From JACVRN01 sp036403815 (GTDB taxonomy: Bacteria > Acidobacteriota > Blastocatellia > Pyrinomonadales > Pyrinomonadaceae): a stretch of 64,000 nucleotides of DNA. This document shows, piece by piece, positions 44,738 through 53,450 of the stretch; positions within the stretch are counted from its first letter, which is position 1, and each line of letters opens with the position of its first letter. The stretch is taken from assembly GCA_036403815.1 (NCBI GenBank), contig DASWQH010000004.1, positions 1-64,000 of the forward strand, read 5' to 3'. The position numbers and the translations under genes were made by a program. Under the pieces are notes generated by a model that was not told the DNA's origin, made no database searches, and saw nothing but the letters and a program-made list of their open reading frames with translations.

Positions 44738-46474
44738 TCAGGAAGATTTTCTGCTCCTGCGCTGTTGAGAGAACATCTCCTCTATCTCTTTGGTCGTAGT
44801 CGCGTCTTCTGGCGACTTATCATCACGGATGAAATCGACCACACGAGGGAAGCGAAGGGCCAAGCCCCGTCCCTGCTCATCCTGGGCGGCTGTATGGATG
44901 GGCGAGCGCGTTATTTCGTCGGCCAAGACTGTGACAACAAACTTAGGCTCTACCCACACGTCGGGTATCAGTCGGGAATCTACGCGCGCGGGCTTGTGGT
45001 CCACACTCTGGGTGTCCAGAAGCGATTTCATCCGCACCCAGTTCTCGTCGCTCAAACCGCTTCCAATCTTACCTATGCTCTTGAATGTATCTGTGGCCTC
45101 GTCGTACACAGCGCCCAGGAGAGAGCCAATGCCGAAGCGGGCGCGGTAGCCGCGTCCCAGCAGGTAGCCTATGAGAACCACATCTACCGTGTCGTTCAGC
45201 TCGCTCTGATATGCCCTCTTCAGCTTGATCCAGTTGTAGTTTCTGGCTCCGGGCTCGTAGCCCGAATCAAGCCTTTTGGCCACTACCCCTTCATGCCCAC
45301 GCTCTAGACTTGTATCAAAGAAGTTCTGCAACTGGTCGGCGGTCTCTACCAACTCCCCGTCTGATAGTTGCAGGCGGCCACCGCCTTTAATGCGATTCGC
45401 CAACTCAGCTCGTCTCGCGGTGTAGCTTTGGTGAGTCAGGTCCTTTCCGTCCACATACAAGAGGTCGAAGGCCACGAAGTAAAGGGGAAGCTCTTCGGCC
45501 ATCTCGCTGATTCTCTGCTTACGCTTCCTCTGGATGGTGACCTGGAAGGGGTGAAACTCTCCGGTCTCGACGTTCATGGCCAGAGCCTCGCCGTCTAGGA
45601 TGGCGCTTCGGGCATTGAACTCTTCACGCATGGCCGTAGCTATATCTGGGAACATGTCCGTTGTGCGCTCCAAGTTGCGTGAGAAGATTCCAACCTTCCT
45701 GCCCTTGAAGTGAACTTGGCAGCGGAAGCCATCTAGCTTTGCCTCGACTTCACACGTCCCAATCTTCTGTATGATCTTCTCGGCGGAAGGCAGGCGCTCG
45801 GCCAGCATGGGGCGGACGGGACTTCCCACGCGCACTTTGAACTTCTCAAGCGTCGTGAGACCTCCCTTACTTAAGCTTGAGAGTGCCAGACCCAGATCCG
45901 AGCAGATGTTGTAGGCACGCTCGATGATGCGGCGCGCACGCTTCGAATCCTCTTCTCGGCGCGCGACCGATTCGATGATAGTAGGGGCTGCTACGCCCAT
46001 CCGCAGACGGCCAAGTATCAGGCGCACGATGTAGCGCCCTTCAATGGGAGTGGCTTGTTTAAGTATTGCGGCGAGCTGCTTCTGCTTCTCTTCGGTGCTG
46101 CCGCGGCCGCCCGTCCGCGCTATGCTGAGGAGCGCCTGATAGACTTCAGTCAGCGAAAACTTCGCTCGCTTGGAGCGAGGAATCAGCTCTTCCGCGACTA
46201 GCCCTAAGTCTCCGAGGCGGCCCGACGCTTTGGCGACATCGTCTACCGAACACCCGGTCGCGGCCGCAATGGAGAGTGCTGTCGTGCGCTCTCCCATGCC
46301 GGTTTCTACGCCCTCGAAGGCTGGGAGCAGGCGACCCTCAAGAAGATAGGCTATCGGGGCGACCTCGTCCTCGCCGGCCTTTCCGAAGAGTGAGCCTAAG
46401 AGCCCATACATCTCAAGGCGGCTAGAGGTATTCTCCAGCGATTCCAAGAGGCGGGCGAATTCAGAGAAGCGCAT
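44738..46474 (-). CDS. ATP-dependent DNA ligase
   Basis: A 578-residue ligase starting at the ATG at 46474. An N-terminal helical DNA-binding domain (residues about 1-210) precedes the adenylation domain with motif I EAKLDGFR (Lys246, the AMP acceptor), motif III near ERTTDMFPDI, motif IV ILDGEALAM, motif V GVVAKRLDSGY and KLKR, and an OB domain with the family C-terminus. The architecture (helical domain, adenylation, OB) is the archaeal/bacterial LigB type rather than LigD. It seals nicks with ATP. No ku gene is nearby. A longer reading upstream to 46585 has no ribosome site. The family is rare in bacteria relative to NAD ligase and fits the repair-rich neighbourhood. Confidence 0.93.
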   Translation of the reverse strand: MRFSEFARLLESLENTSSRLEMYGLLGSLFGKAGEDEVAPIAYLLEGRLLPAFEGVETGMGERTTALSIAAATGCSVDDVAKASGRLGDLGLVAEELIPRSKRAKFSLTEVYQALLSIARTGGRGSTEEKQKQLAAILKQATPIEGRYIVRLILGRLRMGVAAPTIIESVARREEDSKRARRIIERAYNICSDLGLALSSLSKGGLTTLEKFKVRVGSPVRPMLAERLPSAEKIIQKIGTCEVEAKLDGFRCQVHFKGRKVGIFSRNLERTTDMFPDIATAMREEFNARSAILDGEALAMNVETGEFHPFQVTIQRKRKQRISEMAEELPLYFVAFDLLYVDGKDLTHQSYTARRAELANRIKGGGRLQLSDGELVETADQLQNFFDTSLERGHEGVVAKRLDSGYEPGARNYNWIKLKRAYQSELNDTVDVVLIGYLLGRGYRARFGIGSLLGAVYDEATDTFKSIGKIGSGLSDENWVRMKSLLDTQSVDHKPARVDSRLIPDVWVEPKFVVTVLADEITRSPIHTAAQDEQGRGLALRFPRVVDFIRDDKSPEDATTTKEIEEMFSQQRRSRKSS

Positions 46475-46781
46475 GCGGTAATAGATATCCTTCAACAATG
46501 TGCAGCTAGACCTGAGGTATCTATATAGCACGTACCCCTTCCTTAACGAACACTGGAGGGCTTGCCTCCGCGGAAAGATTTCCAAAAGCGAATAGGCGCG
46601 AGCAAACTTGGAGTCGCTCAGCGCCTATTCATTGTGGTGATCACTGTCCTCACCCCAGCAATCACTCAGGACTTTGGATTTACCGCCGTCCCAGTTGCCA
46701 AGAACTATAGCTTCGTTCTTAGAAGTTGACAACCAGAATACAAGTTAGGTTAGCAGCAACCTTGACTTGATAGCCCAGCAC
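46475..46781. other. Intergenic interval with a strong stem-loop
   Basis: About 307 nt between the ligase and the XRE gene on the same strand. It holds the 14-bp stem-loop at 46590-46630 and no gene that I can support. Confidence 0.5.
46590..46630 (-). terminator. Stem-loop between the XRE and ligase genes
   Basis: GAATAGGCGC (46590-46599) pairs with GCGCCTATTC (46621-46630) perfectly, and the inner GAGC/GCTC extends the stem to 14 bp with one bulged A and a 12-nt loop. In the minus direction it is followed by GCTTTTGG, a weak T-run. It lies downstream of the XRE gene and upstream of ligase, so it may end the XRE transcript or form a leader structure for the ligase. Confidence 0.5.
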
Positions 46782-47108
46782 CTATCTGAGCTCCTTTACT
46801 GGTTTCTTGGACTTAGATGGGCGCGTTATGCCCTCACTTTTAACAAGGCAGGGCAGGGCTTCCGGCAGGTCCATTGAGTCCGAAATGAGCGCGTCGACGT
46901 AGACGTTAGCCGCCTGGGCGTACGCCAAGAGGGTAGCCAGGTTTGGCTGGCGCCTGCCCAACTCAAAAGATGAAACCTGCTCACGAGTCAACTCCTCCTC
47001 AAGTCCCATCTGCCTGATCAACTCGTTCTGCGACAGTCCCAGCTTGAGACGGATCTCCCGTAGCTTTTCGGGAAGCCGCTTCGGCGTGCGGCGAGCCTGA
47101 GCTCCCAT
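46782..47108 (-). CDS. XRE-family HTH regulator
   Basis: A 108-residue Cro/C1-type protein from the ATG at 47108: LPEKLREIRLKLGLSQNELI, then LTREQVSSFELGRRQPNLAT as recognition helix, then LAYAQAANVYVDALISD. A basic C-terminal tail follows. The ATG overlaps the stop of the preceding small gene (TGATG), so translation is coupled. It is probably an autoregulator or antitoxin-like partner of that gene. The XRE fold is certain. Confidence 0.85.
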   Translation of the reverse strand: MGAQARRTPKRLPEKLREIRLKLGLSQNELIRQMGLEEELTREQVSSFELGRRQPNLATLLAYAQAANVYVDALISDSMDLPEALPCLVKSEGITRPSKSKKPVKELR

Positions 47109-47350
47109 CAGAAGGATGTACCTCCTTCCGACAGGATCCGCTCCACTGAACCTCGGCCTACCGCCCCCCAAGGTACGGTCACACCTTCGCCCTTGATTCT
47201 AGGTGCGTTTGCTTCTAAAATGCTAGGTGCAAGGGCATCTAGTAATATCGCTCGCTCAGCATCCGCCGGAAGGTTATCTCTGTACCCTACAGCGGCGCTC
47301 ATCATCGGTGATGTCGAGTCCTGAGCATAGGCCGATCCATAAATTGTCAA
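47108..47350 (-). CDS. Small hypothetical protein coupled to the XRE gene
   Basis: An 80-residue protein of unknown family. Its stop overlaps the XRE start. The N-terminus MTIYGSAYAQ is too short and polar for a clear signal peptide; the middle reads LPADAERAILLDALAPSILE and the end VGRGSVERILSEGG. Two coupled small genes, one XRE, resemble a toxin-antitoxin arrangement in size only. No toxin fold is recognised. Confidence 0.45.
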   Translation of the reverse strand: MTIYGSAYAQDSTSPMMSAAVGYRDNLPADAERAILLDALAPSILEANAPRIKGEGVTVPWGAVGRGSVERILSEGGTSF

Positions 47351-47466
47351 AGATAGAGCCTGATTAAAATATCAAAGCCCGCGGCGATTCGTCATCCTTA
47401 ATCGAGCAGGTTCTCAGGTTGGGAGCGCCTCAAACCATTAATGCCGTGAATAAGTGGCCCCACAAG

Positions 47467-47817
47467 ATGATTATGTCGCCGGAGGATCACAACAGGACGC
47501 TCGTCGTGATCCACTCTCTAGTCGGAGGGTTCTTCGCCCTACCGTTGATCGCCGCACCGTGGGTCATCGCGAAGAATGTGGATAGCTATCCGTCTCCAAG
47601 AAGAGAAGACCAGATAATTATTGCGGTCGTGGCCGTCTCGGTTGTGCTTCTGTTGGCGCTGATCTTCTTGTCTACAGCCGTCGGCCTGTACGGGAAGAAG
47701 CTTTGGGGGAGGAGGCTGGCATTCGTCACGTCGGTACTGCTGTTGGTCTGGCCACCGGCGGCTGCTTACACTTGGTGGTTTATTCACACCGAAGCGGGCA
47801 AGCAACTCTACAAGTGA
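47467..47817 (+). CDS. Hypothetical three-helix membrane protein
   Basis: A 116-residue protein from the ATG at 47467, with a TTG at 47419 as a less likely start. Helices are at LVVIHSLVGGFFALPLIAAP, IIIAVVAVSVVLLLALIFLS and LAFVTSVLLLVWPPAAAYTW. The pattern resembles small uncharacterised membrane proteins of soil bacteria. It lies divergently from the small gene at 47108-47350. No specific function can be given. Confidence 0.65.
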   Translation: MIMSPEDHNRTLVVIHSLVGGFFALPLIAAPWVIAKNVDSYPSPRREDQIIIAVVAVSVVLLLALIFLSTAVGLYGKKLWGRRLAFVTSVLLLVWPPAAAYTWWFIHTEAGKQLYK

Positions 47818-47898
47818 AGACGATGTAGAGCGTCTTCTGTGCCGGTCCTATAAGCCTGGAGCAATCATAATTCTCGGGGAGGGAGTATTTTTAGATAA

Positions 47899-48330
47899 AT
47901 GGCGATACGCGTTGAATATACCTTAGAGATTATCGACGGCTACATGAGGCCCCTCTTCGAGGGTAAGGAGCAGGAGTGGAACGAGTTGATGTGGGATTTG
48001 CTATTACCATTTCCTGTGAGTGTTGCAGCGATAGTTGAAGATATAAAACTGGTTGAAGCAGGCGAGTTGGACGAGTGGAGTTTCGAGAGCCCGCTCTCAA
48101 AGATCACCTGTACTCCGAAGAATATAGTCGTTGAGGAAAAATTGAAAAAGAAGCACGGACGCAAGCCCATCAAAATCAAGTTACGCTTACGTGAGGCGAT
48201 GTTATTGCTGGAGAGATGGTTATTCGAGTGTGTCTGGCGAGAGCAGCAAGCAAGGGAACAGTCACAAAGGCATTTTTTAAGGATGAAAGAAGCGGACAAC
48301 GAGTTAGAGCGATTGCTGGCAGACCGCTAG
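47899..48330 (+). CDS. Hypothetical protein
   Basis: A 143-residue charged protein, with GGGAG upstream of the ATG. It has an N-terminal strand-helix segment (IRVEYTLEIIDGYMRPLFEG), a basic middle (KKKHGRKPIKIKLRLREA) and a long C-terminal helix likely to be a coiled coil (EQQAREQSQRHFLRMKEADN). I recognise no family. It precedes the DUF927 gene by 213 nt on the same strand. A DNA-binding or structural role is possible from the charge but unproven. Confidence 0.55.
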   Translation: MAIRVEYTLEIIDGYMRPLFEGKEQEWNELMWDLLLPFPVSVAAIVEDIKLVEAGELDEWSFESPLSKITCTPKNIVVEEKLKKKHGRKPIKIKLRLREAMLLLERWLFECVWREQQAREQSQRHFLRMKEADNELERLLADR

Positions 48331-48543
48331 ATCCTTACCACATTTATCTCCCAAGCCGGACATACATTGACGCGATTTAATTTGCTCATAACTGCAAAGC
48401 ACAAGGCCAGCTTAAGTACCACGCTTGTCCGAATAAAGCCCCTGGTCATTGATATCAAATATTTGCTGCTGATATAAAAGCTCCAACACATACGCTGGCA
48501 GGTCAGATATTCAACCACGCAGTAACTTTCCTTCAAATCTAAG

Positions 48544-51300
48544 ATGCAGGTAGAAGAAACCGTTCCCCCTAATAATTACGGTCAACGATCATCTGGTGCA
48601 GTAAAGATAGCTGAGGATCAGGCTTTACGCTTCTTAGAGTTTATCTTTCAAGGCCTCACACGAGGCTACGTCGAATTTCGCCATTTGGGCGAAGGACGTA
48701 GGCCGAAGATAATCGGCAAACCTCTCTACCTACCACTACCGCTTGATCATTCACAGGTTACTGATGAAGTGCTTACAGCTACTGACTCCCGAATGATCTC
48801 GGTAGGATTAGTCCCACGCTACAGGATCCCGCAAGGAGGCAAGTCGGCTAAAGATCACGACGTAATTCAGGCTGGTTGCATCTGGGCGGAGCTCAATTAC
48901 GGCCGTATTGAAGGCGGGGCCATAGGTGTCAGCCGCCTCATCCGCGAGTTCCCTCTCCGACCCTCAATAACCGTCAATTCAGGGCACGGAAGACAGGTCT
49001 ATTTTGTATTCGATCAGCCGCTCTCTGACGGGCGGCTGCTAGACTGGGATGATCTCATCCGCGGATTGTGTCACGTTCTCACAGGGTCAGAAGCTATCAA
49101 TCTCGCGCAGACTTTTCTCCTGCCTGGCATTTTCGATCTTAAAAACTCAGAATCAGTTCTCCTTAGCAGCCTTGACGACGGGGATTCAAGCTGGGTGCGA
49201 TATAGCTTTGAAGAGTTGAAAGAAGCGATTCAAAAGGGTGCGGGACTTAAGCAAGCAAAATCAGAGCAGCACCACTCTGGCAAAAGTTTGTTGTCAATCT
49301 CGACTTCCGCCCTGAAAGAGCGCGGAGTCTCGCCTGATGTAATAAACACCATCATCACCGGTAGGTCATCTCATACCGACAACAAGTCATTTGTTGTAAC
49401 TCGCGACTACCATGAGAGGGATCTCTGGATCTCGATGTGTCTCCTTGATTGCGGCTTCGATCAGGAAGAGATCAAATCTATTTTTCGGTCCAACCCCCAA
49501 GGCTGCGGCAGAAGATTCGCCCGCGAGAAGAACAGCGAACGCTACCTCGAGTTTACGGTGCGGACGGCGGCGGCCCTTCGCCGGAGAAGGGGGGAGGGGG
49601 ATGATTTCGATGATGACGTAGAGGGCGCGTTGCTGCCTCCTGACTACGAGCTGGACCCGGACGGTTCCCTCTGGTACAAGCCGGATACGCGGGACTCAGG
49701 GAGGAAGATGCCGAAACCTGTCAAGGTTTCGAACTCGTACATGTGTATCACAGGGATTCAGGAGAACATCGACGACGGACTCATCTCCCTTATCATCCAG
49801 TACGAGTATCTCGGCCAAGCCCGCAGGAAGGTAATTACGCGTTCTCAGATGTCTGACCCTAGGCAACTCCTGGCGATGCTTGCCGGCTCCGGGGCTCCCG
49901 TCACTTCAAATAACGCCCGCCATGTGACCTCATACCTGGCCGCTTTCGAGCATGCTTTCGGCGCCACTCTTCCCAGCCGAAAGGTCATTTCCCGCTTCGG
50001 TTGGGAAACACCGGGCAGCATATTCTTTTTGCCCGGGGCGGTTTCGGAAGTGGATTTCATGCCGGCAAAAGATGGCGACGCTGCGCTCTTCAGGGCTTAT
50101 GCATCTAGGCGCGGCACGTTACGTGGATGGCTGCACTTGACACGCACCATTGCCGAGGAGGGATTAATGATCCCCCAGGTTGCCATCTTGACCTGTTTCG
50201 TGCCGCCCCTCCAAGGAAAACTGAGAATCCCGAATTTCATTCTCGACATCAACGGGGGCACGAGCACCGGCAAATCTACCTCTCTCAAACTTGCCGCCTC
50301 AGTTTACGGGAGCTTTATTGACCCTGATTCCATGGTGATGCAATGGATGAACACAAAAGTGGCCGTGGAGCAACTGGCCAGCTTGTGCAGCGATCTCCCT
50401 ATTTTCCTCGACGACGCTCAGCACTGCCAGGACGAGCTGAAGCGCTCGGTCATTTACATGATTGCCAACGGCAAGGGCAAGGGACGTGCGGCCCGCGGCG
50501 GCGGCCTCGACGAGGTGACTACATGGCATACCGTTGCCCTAAGTACTTCGGAAGAGCCTCTGCACGAATCGAGTCCGCATGAAGGAGCGCGCGGACGGAT
50601 ACTTCCCGTCGGAGGCGCCACTAACCCTTTCCCTCTCGGATCGAGTTCACTTGTCCAGTCACTTGAGAGAGCGGCGGCCCTGAATCATGGGTTCGCCGGC
50701 GAAGCGTTCGTCCGGCATATCAGCAACTGGACAGACTCTGATTGGTCGCGGTGGCATCGCCGATATTTAGAGATATGTAAGGAACTGCTGATGGGCAGCT
50801 CTTCGAATGTCGTTGGCCGGGTGAGCGGTTACATCGCCGCTATCCAAACAGGTGCCGAGATCGCGTGTCCTTTACTCGGCATTCCGTTTAAGCCGGATGT
50901 TATCGGTGCGTGGCTGATGCTTCACCTCGCGGAGGAGCAGAGTCGGCAGAATCTCGTGCTGCTCGCTCTACGGGCGCTGGCTGACTTCTACCTTGCTAAC
51001 GTCAGCCACTTTGCCGGTGACGGTCTTTATAGGAAGGAGAAGCAACTGACCCTGCACGGCATGGCCCGTCGCTATCATTATGTCGGATTCCTCCGCAGCA
51101 CGCTGGAAATGATATTCAGGACGAGAAAGTGGAATCAGACCACGATGCTTAACAAGATGGCGGAGGCGGGTGTGGTCCACACGACCGAGGGCGACCGGCA
51201 TACAAAGAAGGTTACATTCGAAGGCATCAAGCATCGTATGGTCTGTGTAAAATGGTCTGCGCTTTTCCCGGGTGACATAACCGGGCCGGAGCAAATATAA
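48544..51300 (+). CDS. DUF927 helicase-like protein with degenerate primase-like N-terminus
   Basis: A 918-residue protein. The N-terminal 220 residues resemble an AEP/PrimPol domain: GCIWAELNYG stands where family members have the catalytic D-x-D (WaDiD pattern), ITVNSGHGRQVYFVFDQPL is the SGxGxH-like strand, and FLLPGIFDLKN the LPG-h-x-h-K segment. The C-terminal half is a DUF927 ATPase: Walker A NGGTSTGKSTS near residue 572, Walker B FLDDAQH near 624 and an Arg-rich sensor region. DUF927 proteins are found in phage and plasmid replication modules. Substitution of the catalytic acidic residues suggests the primase part has lost catalysis. It faces the integrase gene convergently. Confidence 0.75.
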   Translation: MQVEETVPPNNYGQRSSGAVKIAEDQALRFLEFIFQGLTRGYVEFRHLGEGRRPKIIGKPLYLPLPLDHSQVTDEVLTATDSRMISVGLVPRYRIPQGGKSAKDHDVIQAGCIWAELNYGRIEGGAIGVSRLIREFPLRPSITVNSGHGRQVYFVFDQPLSDGRLLDWDDLIRGLCHVLTGSEAINLAQTFLLPGIFDLKNSESVLLSSLDDGDSSWVRYSFEELKEAIQKGAGLKQAKSEQHHSGKSLLSISTSALKERGVSPDVINTIITGRSSHTDNKSFVVTRDYHERDLWISMCLLDCGFDQEEIKSIFRSNPQGCGRRFAREKNSERYLEFTVRTAAALRRRRGEGDDFDDDVEGALLPPDYELDPDGSLWYKPDTRDSGRKMPKPVKVSNSYMCITGIQENIDDGLISLIIQYEYLGQARRKVITRSQMSDPRQLLAMLAGSGAPVTSNNARHVTSYLAAFEHAFGATLPSRKVISRFGWETPGSIFFLPGAVSEVDFMPAKDGDAALFRAYASRRGTLRGWLHLTRTIAEEGLMIPQVAILTCFVPPLQGKLRIPNFILDINGGTSTGKSTSLKLAASVYGSFIDPDSMVMQWMNTKVAVEQLASLCSDLPIFLDDAQHCQDELKRSVIYMIANGKGKGRAARGGGLDEVTTWHTVALSTSEEPLHESSPHEGARGRILPVGGATNPFPLGSSSLVQSLERAAALNHGFAGEAFVRHISNWTDSDWSRWHRRYLEICKELLMGSSSNVVGRVSGYIAAIQTGAEIACPLLGIPFKPDVIGAWLMLHLAEEQSRQNLVLLALRALADFYLANVSHFAGDGLYRKEKQLTLHGMARRYHYVGFLRSTLEMIFRTRKWNQTTMLNKMAEAGVVHTTEGDRHTKKVTFEGIKHRMVCVKWSALFPGDITGPEQI

Positions 51301-51374
51301 GAGTACGGCAGGAGCCTGTTGGTTTCCAATTCATACTTAAGGGGGGGTCTTTTGAAGTCCGACCAAAAACTACT

Positions 51375-53450
51375 TTAAGCTCTGAATGAGAGGGACTCCC
51401 CCTGCTCGGCTTTCAGCCTGGCGTTTTCGGCTTGTAATATGGCGATCTGTCGATCTTTTTCCGCGATTATTTTCTCCTGTGTTTTGTCCACTCTCTCAAG
51501 TACATCATCAATGCGGGCTTTGAGTTCATTTTCAGACTGCTCTGCTCTCAAGCGCGCATTTACAAGGTCGAACATGGGTCCAGCATCGTGATCACGGTCC
51601 TGCTGGAGGTATTCTTTTTCGAGAACTCCTGGGTTTATTCCTAAAACCTCTGCTGCCTGTTCACATGTCATTTTCAGTACCAGAACCATCCAATCTGTAC
51701 ACAATCCCCGTAAAAAGTGCGGGTGTAATGCGCGCCGTGCAGCCGGGGCAAGCTCGTCGACATCCATAAACTTGTTCCTGCCCCTGACGAAATGAGTGTG
51801 GAATTTGGTGCCATCCTTGAAAGGTGTGAATGAGAAGCCTCGCGTCGTTGACACAAACAGTTGGCCGCCTAGGGTGTTACCGCTCTCTTTTACCAGATAA
51901 GGGTACACCTTTTTGTAGTAGAGCGTCAGAGTATCCCATAACAATCCGTGACTCCACCGCCTGCTTTCATTAAGATCCATGCGTATGCGTTTTCTGTTTT
52001 TCGTCTTAGTGAACCGCAGTGTGATGGATCCGTCAGGGTTGAAGATGAAATTTTCACCGATAACACAGTTAACTAGACATTGTTGTCTGTAACCCATGTA
52101 GCGCAACGTGACCAGCCAGACGAAGAATAAAACGAGCCGTAGATCACGCCTGGACCTGAGAACCCGCCCCGGTTTGCGCTTGAATGATCCCGTGTTGACG
52201 ATTTTTACGAAGCGAAGGTTTAGCTTCTCAATCTGGCCGTCGACCCAAGAGAGGGGTATCCCATTCTTTTTAGCGCTTTTGTGGTTTTCCTTGGCGTAAT
52301 CGTTAAGACAAACTCGATACGCCGCAGAAAATTGTTTTATAAAGCGACTATAACCATTGCGTGCCGAGACAGCTTTTATCGCGTCCACAAAGAGCGAGAA
52401 ATCAATCGAGTCAAATCCCACTTCCTTTCGTATTCCCCTCTTAGCACGCTCGCTTGCACGGAAGAGGTTCACGAGCGGATTGTGTTTTTTAGGACCATTA
52501 TCATCCGGGTTAATGTTTTTCCTCGGCACCACCTTGATTAAGTCAAGAATACTCAGATCTCCCTCTGGCCTGATTACCCAAAGGGCTGAGCCGATGCATC
52601 GCCTGTAAGCATTTATTGTCCTTTGGGTGACCTTTTTCATAGAGTATTTACCCTCTTTTGCTTTAATCACCTGCTCAGAGGTGGGAACCTGTTTAGCATT
52701 GCTTTCGTAAACCTCCCACTCGCGGCGTAAAGTCTGGGGCCACATATCTACTTTCAAAGATTTACTTTTTGCTCTTGGTCTTCTAAATCCCAACTTCTGT
52801 CTAATTTGGTAGGCAAGTGTTTTTAAGTATTCGATCTGGTTGCTTTGCGAAAGCTCTTTGATCTGCTCGTTTATTTCCAAGGCGTGGTCAATAAATAGCT
52901 CCTTGCATGAGGTGAGTCCGTGCCTTGCCCAGATAATCAGGAGCGCCGATAACATTATTATTCCGCTCTCCCTGAGCGGCGTCTTCAGGCGTTCATCCTT
53001 TGTAGCCTTGCTGGTGCAGCCCTCACGGGGGAGATAAGGCAGAACAATCCGCATCGCCGCCGGCACACGTTTGAGCAAAATATTATCTCTGGAACGACTA
53101 GCAGTCGTCTTCGGGGCATCTTTGTAAAGCCTCCTTGAGAGATTTCGGACGTTAGCACGTATCTCACTTTTGTAGCTTTTCCAGCGCTTTACTGTTTGAT
53201 TGGGCAGACGGGATATACCCTCGATGTAGCGCAGGAGCTTGGGATTGATCTCGCCTGTCTGATCGTAGACATCCTTTACCGTTAACTTACCCGGTGTAGT
53301 CCCAAGACTCTCAGCGTAATCTTCGAGATAGCTTTTGACCTTGCCGAAAACCTTATCGGTCGAGCTGCCATTCGTAAACTTATCTTCTAATAATGGAAGA
53401 ATATGAGCGGTTGGCATATATGGTTGAGGAGCTTTCGTAGTTGTAGTCAT
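51375..53450 (-). CDS. Large atypical tyrosine recombinase
   Basis: A 691-residue protein. The catalytic domain lies at about residues 430-640: Arg455 in RYMGYRQQC, Lys482 in LRFTKTKNRKR, HxxR at 578-581 (HPHFLRG) and the putative nucleophile Tyr614 in GVLEKEYLQQ. The position of the second His/Trp is LGINPG, so Asn606 replaces it. The N-terminal 430 residues are an unusually long helical DNA-binding region, and the last 60 residues are a coiled coil (VLERVDKTQEKIIAEKDRQI). Such large recombinases occur in transposon-like and genomic-island units. It is probably the integrase of the right-hand module. A lost catalytic residue might lower activity. Confidence 0.75.
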   Translation of the reverse strand: MTTTTKAPQPYMPTAHILPLLEDKFTNGSSTDKVFGKVKSYLEDYAESLGTTPGKLTVKDVYDQTGEINPKLLRYIEGISRLPNQTVKRWKSYKSEIRANVRNLSRRLYKDAPKTTASRSRDNILLKRVPAAMRIVLPYLPREGCTSKATKDERLKTPLRESGIIMLSALLIIWARHGLTSCKELFIDHALEINEQIKELSQSNQIEYLKTLAYQIRQKLGFRRPRAKSKSLKVDMWPQTLRREWEVYESNAKQVPTSEQVIKAKEGKYSMKKVTQRTINAYRRCIGSALWVIRPEGDLSILDLIKVVPRKNINPDDNGPKKHNPLVNLFRASERAKRGIRKEVGFDSIDFSLFVDAIKAVSARNGYSRFIKQFSAAYRVCLNDYAKENHKSAKKNGIPLSWVDGQIEKLNLRFVKIVNTGSFKRKPGRVLRSRRDLRLVLFFVWLVTLRYMGYRQQCLVNCVIGENFIFNPDGSITLRFTKTKNRKRIRMDLNESRRWSHGLLWDTLTLYYKKVYPYLVKESGNTLGGQLFVSTTRGFSFTPFKDGTKFHTHFVRGRNKFMDVDELAPAARRALHPHFLRGLCTDWMVLVLKMTCEQAAEVLGINPGVLEKEYLQQDRDHDAGPMFDLVNARLRAEQSENELKARIDDVLERVDKTQEKIIAEKDRQIAILQAENARLKAEQGESLSFRA

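Noticed and set aside
47108..47350. Toxin gene paired with the XRE regulator
   Set aside because: Size and coupling fit a toxin-antitoxin pair, but no toxin motif is visible, so it is left as hypothetical.
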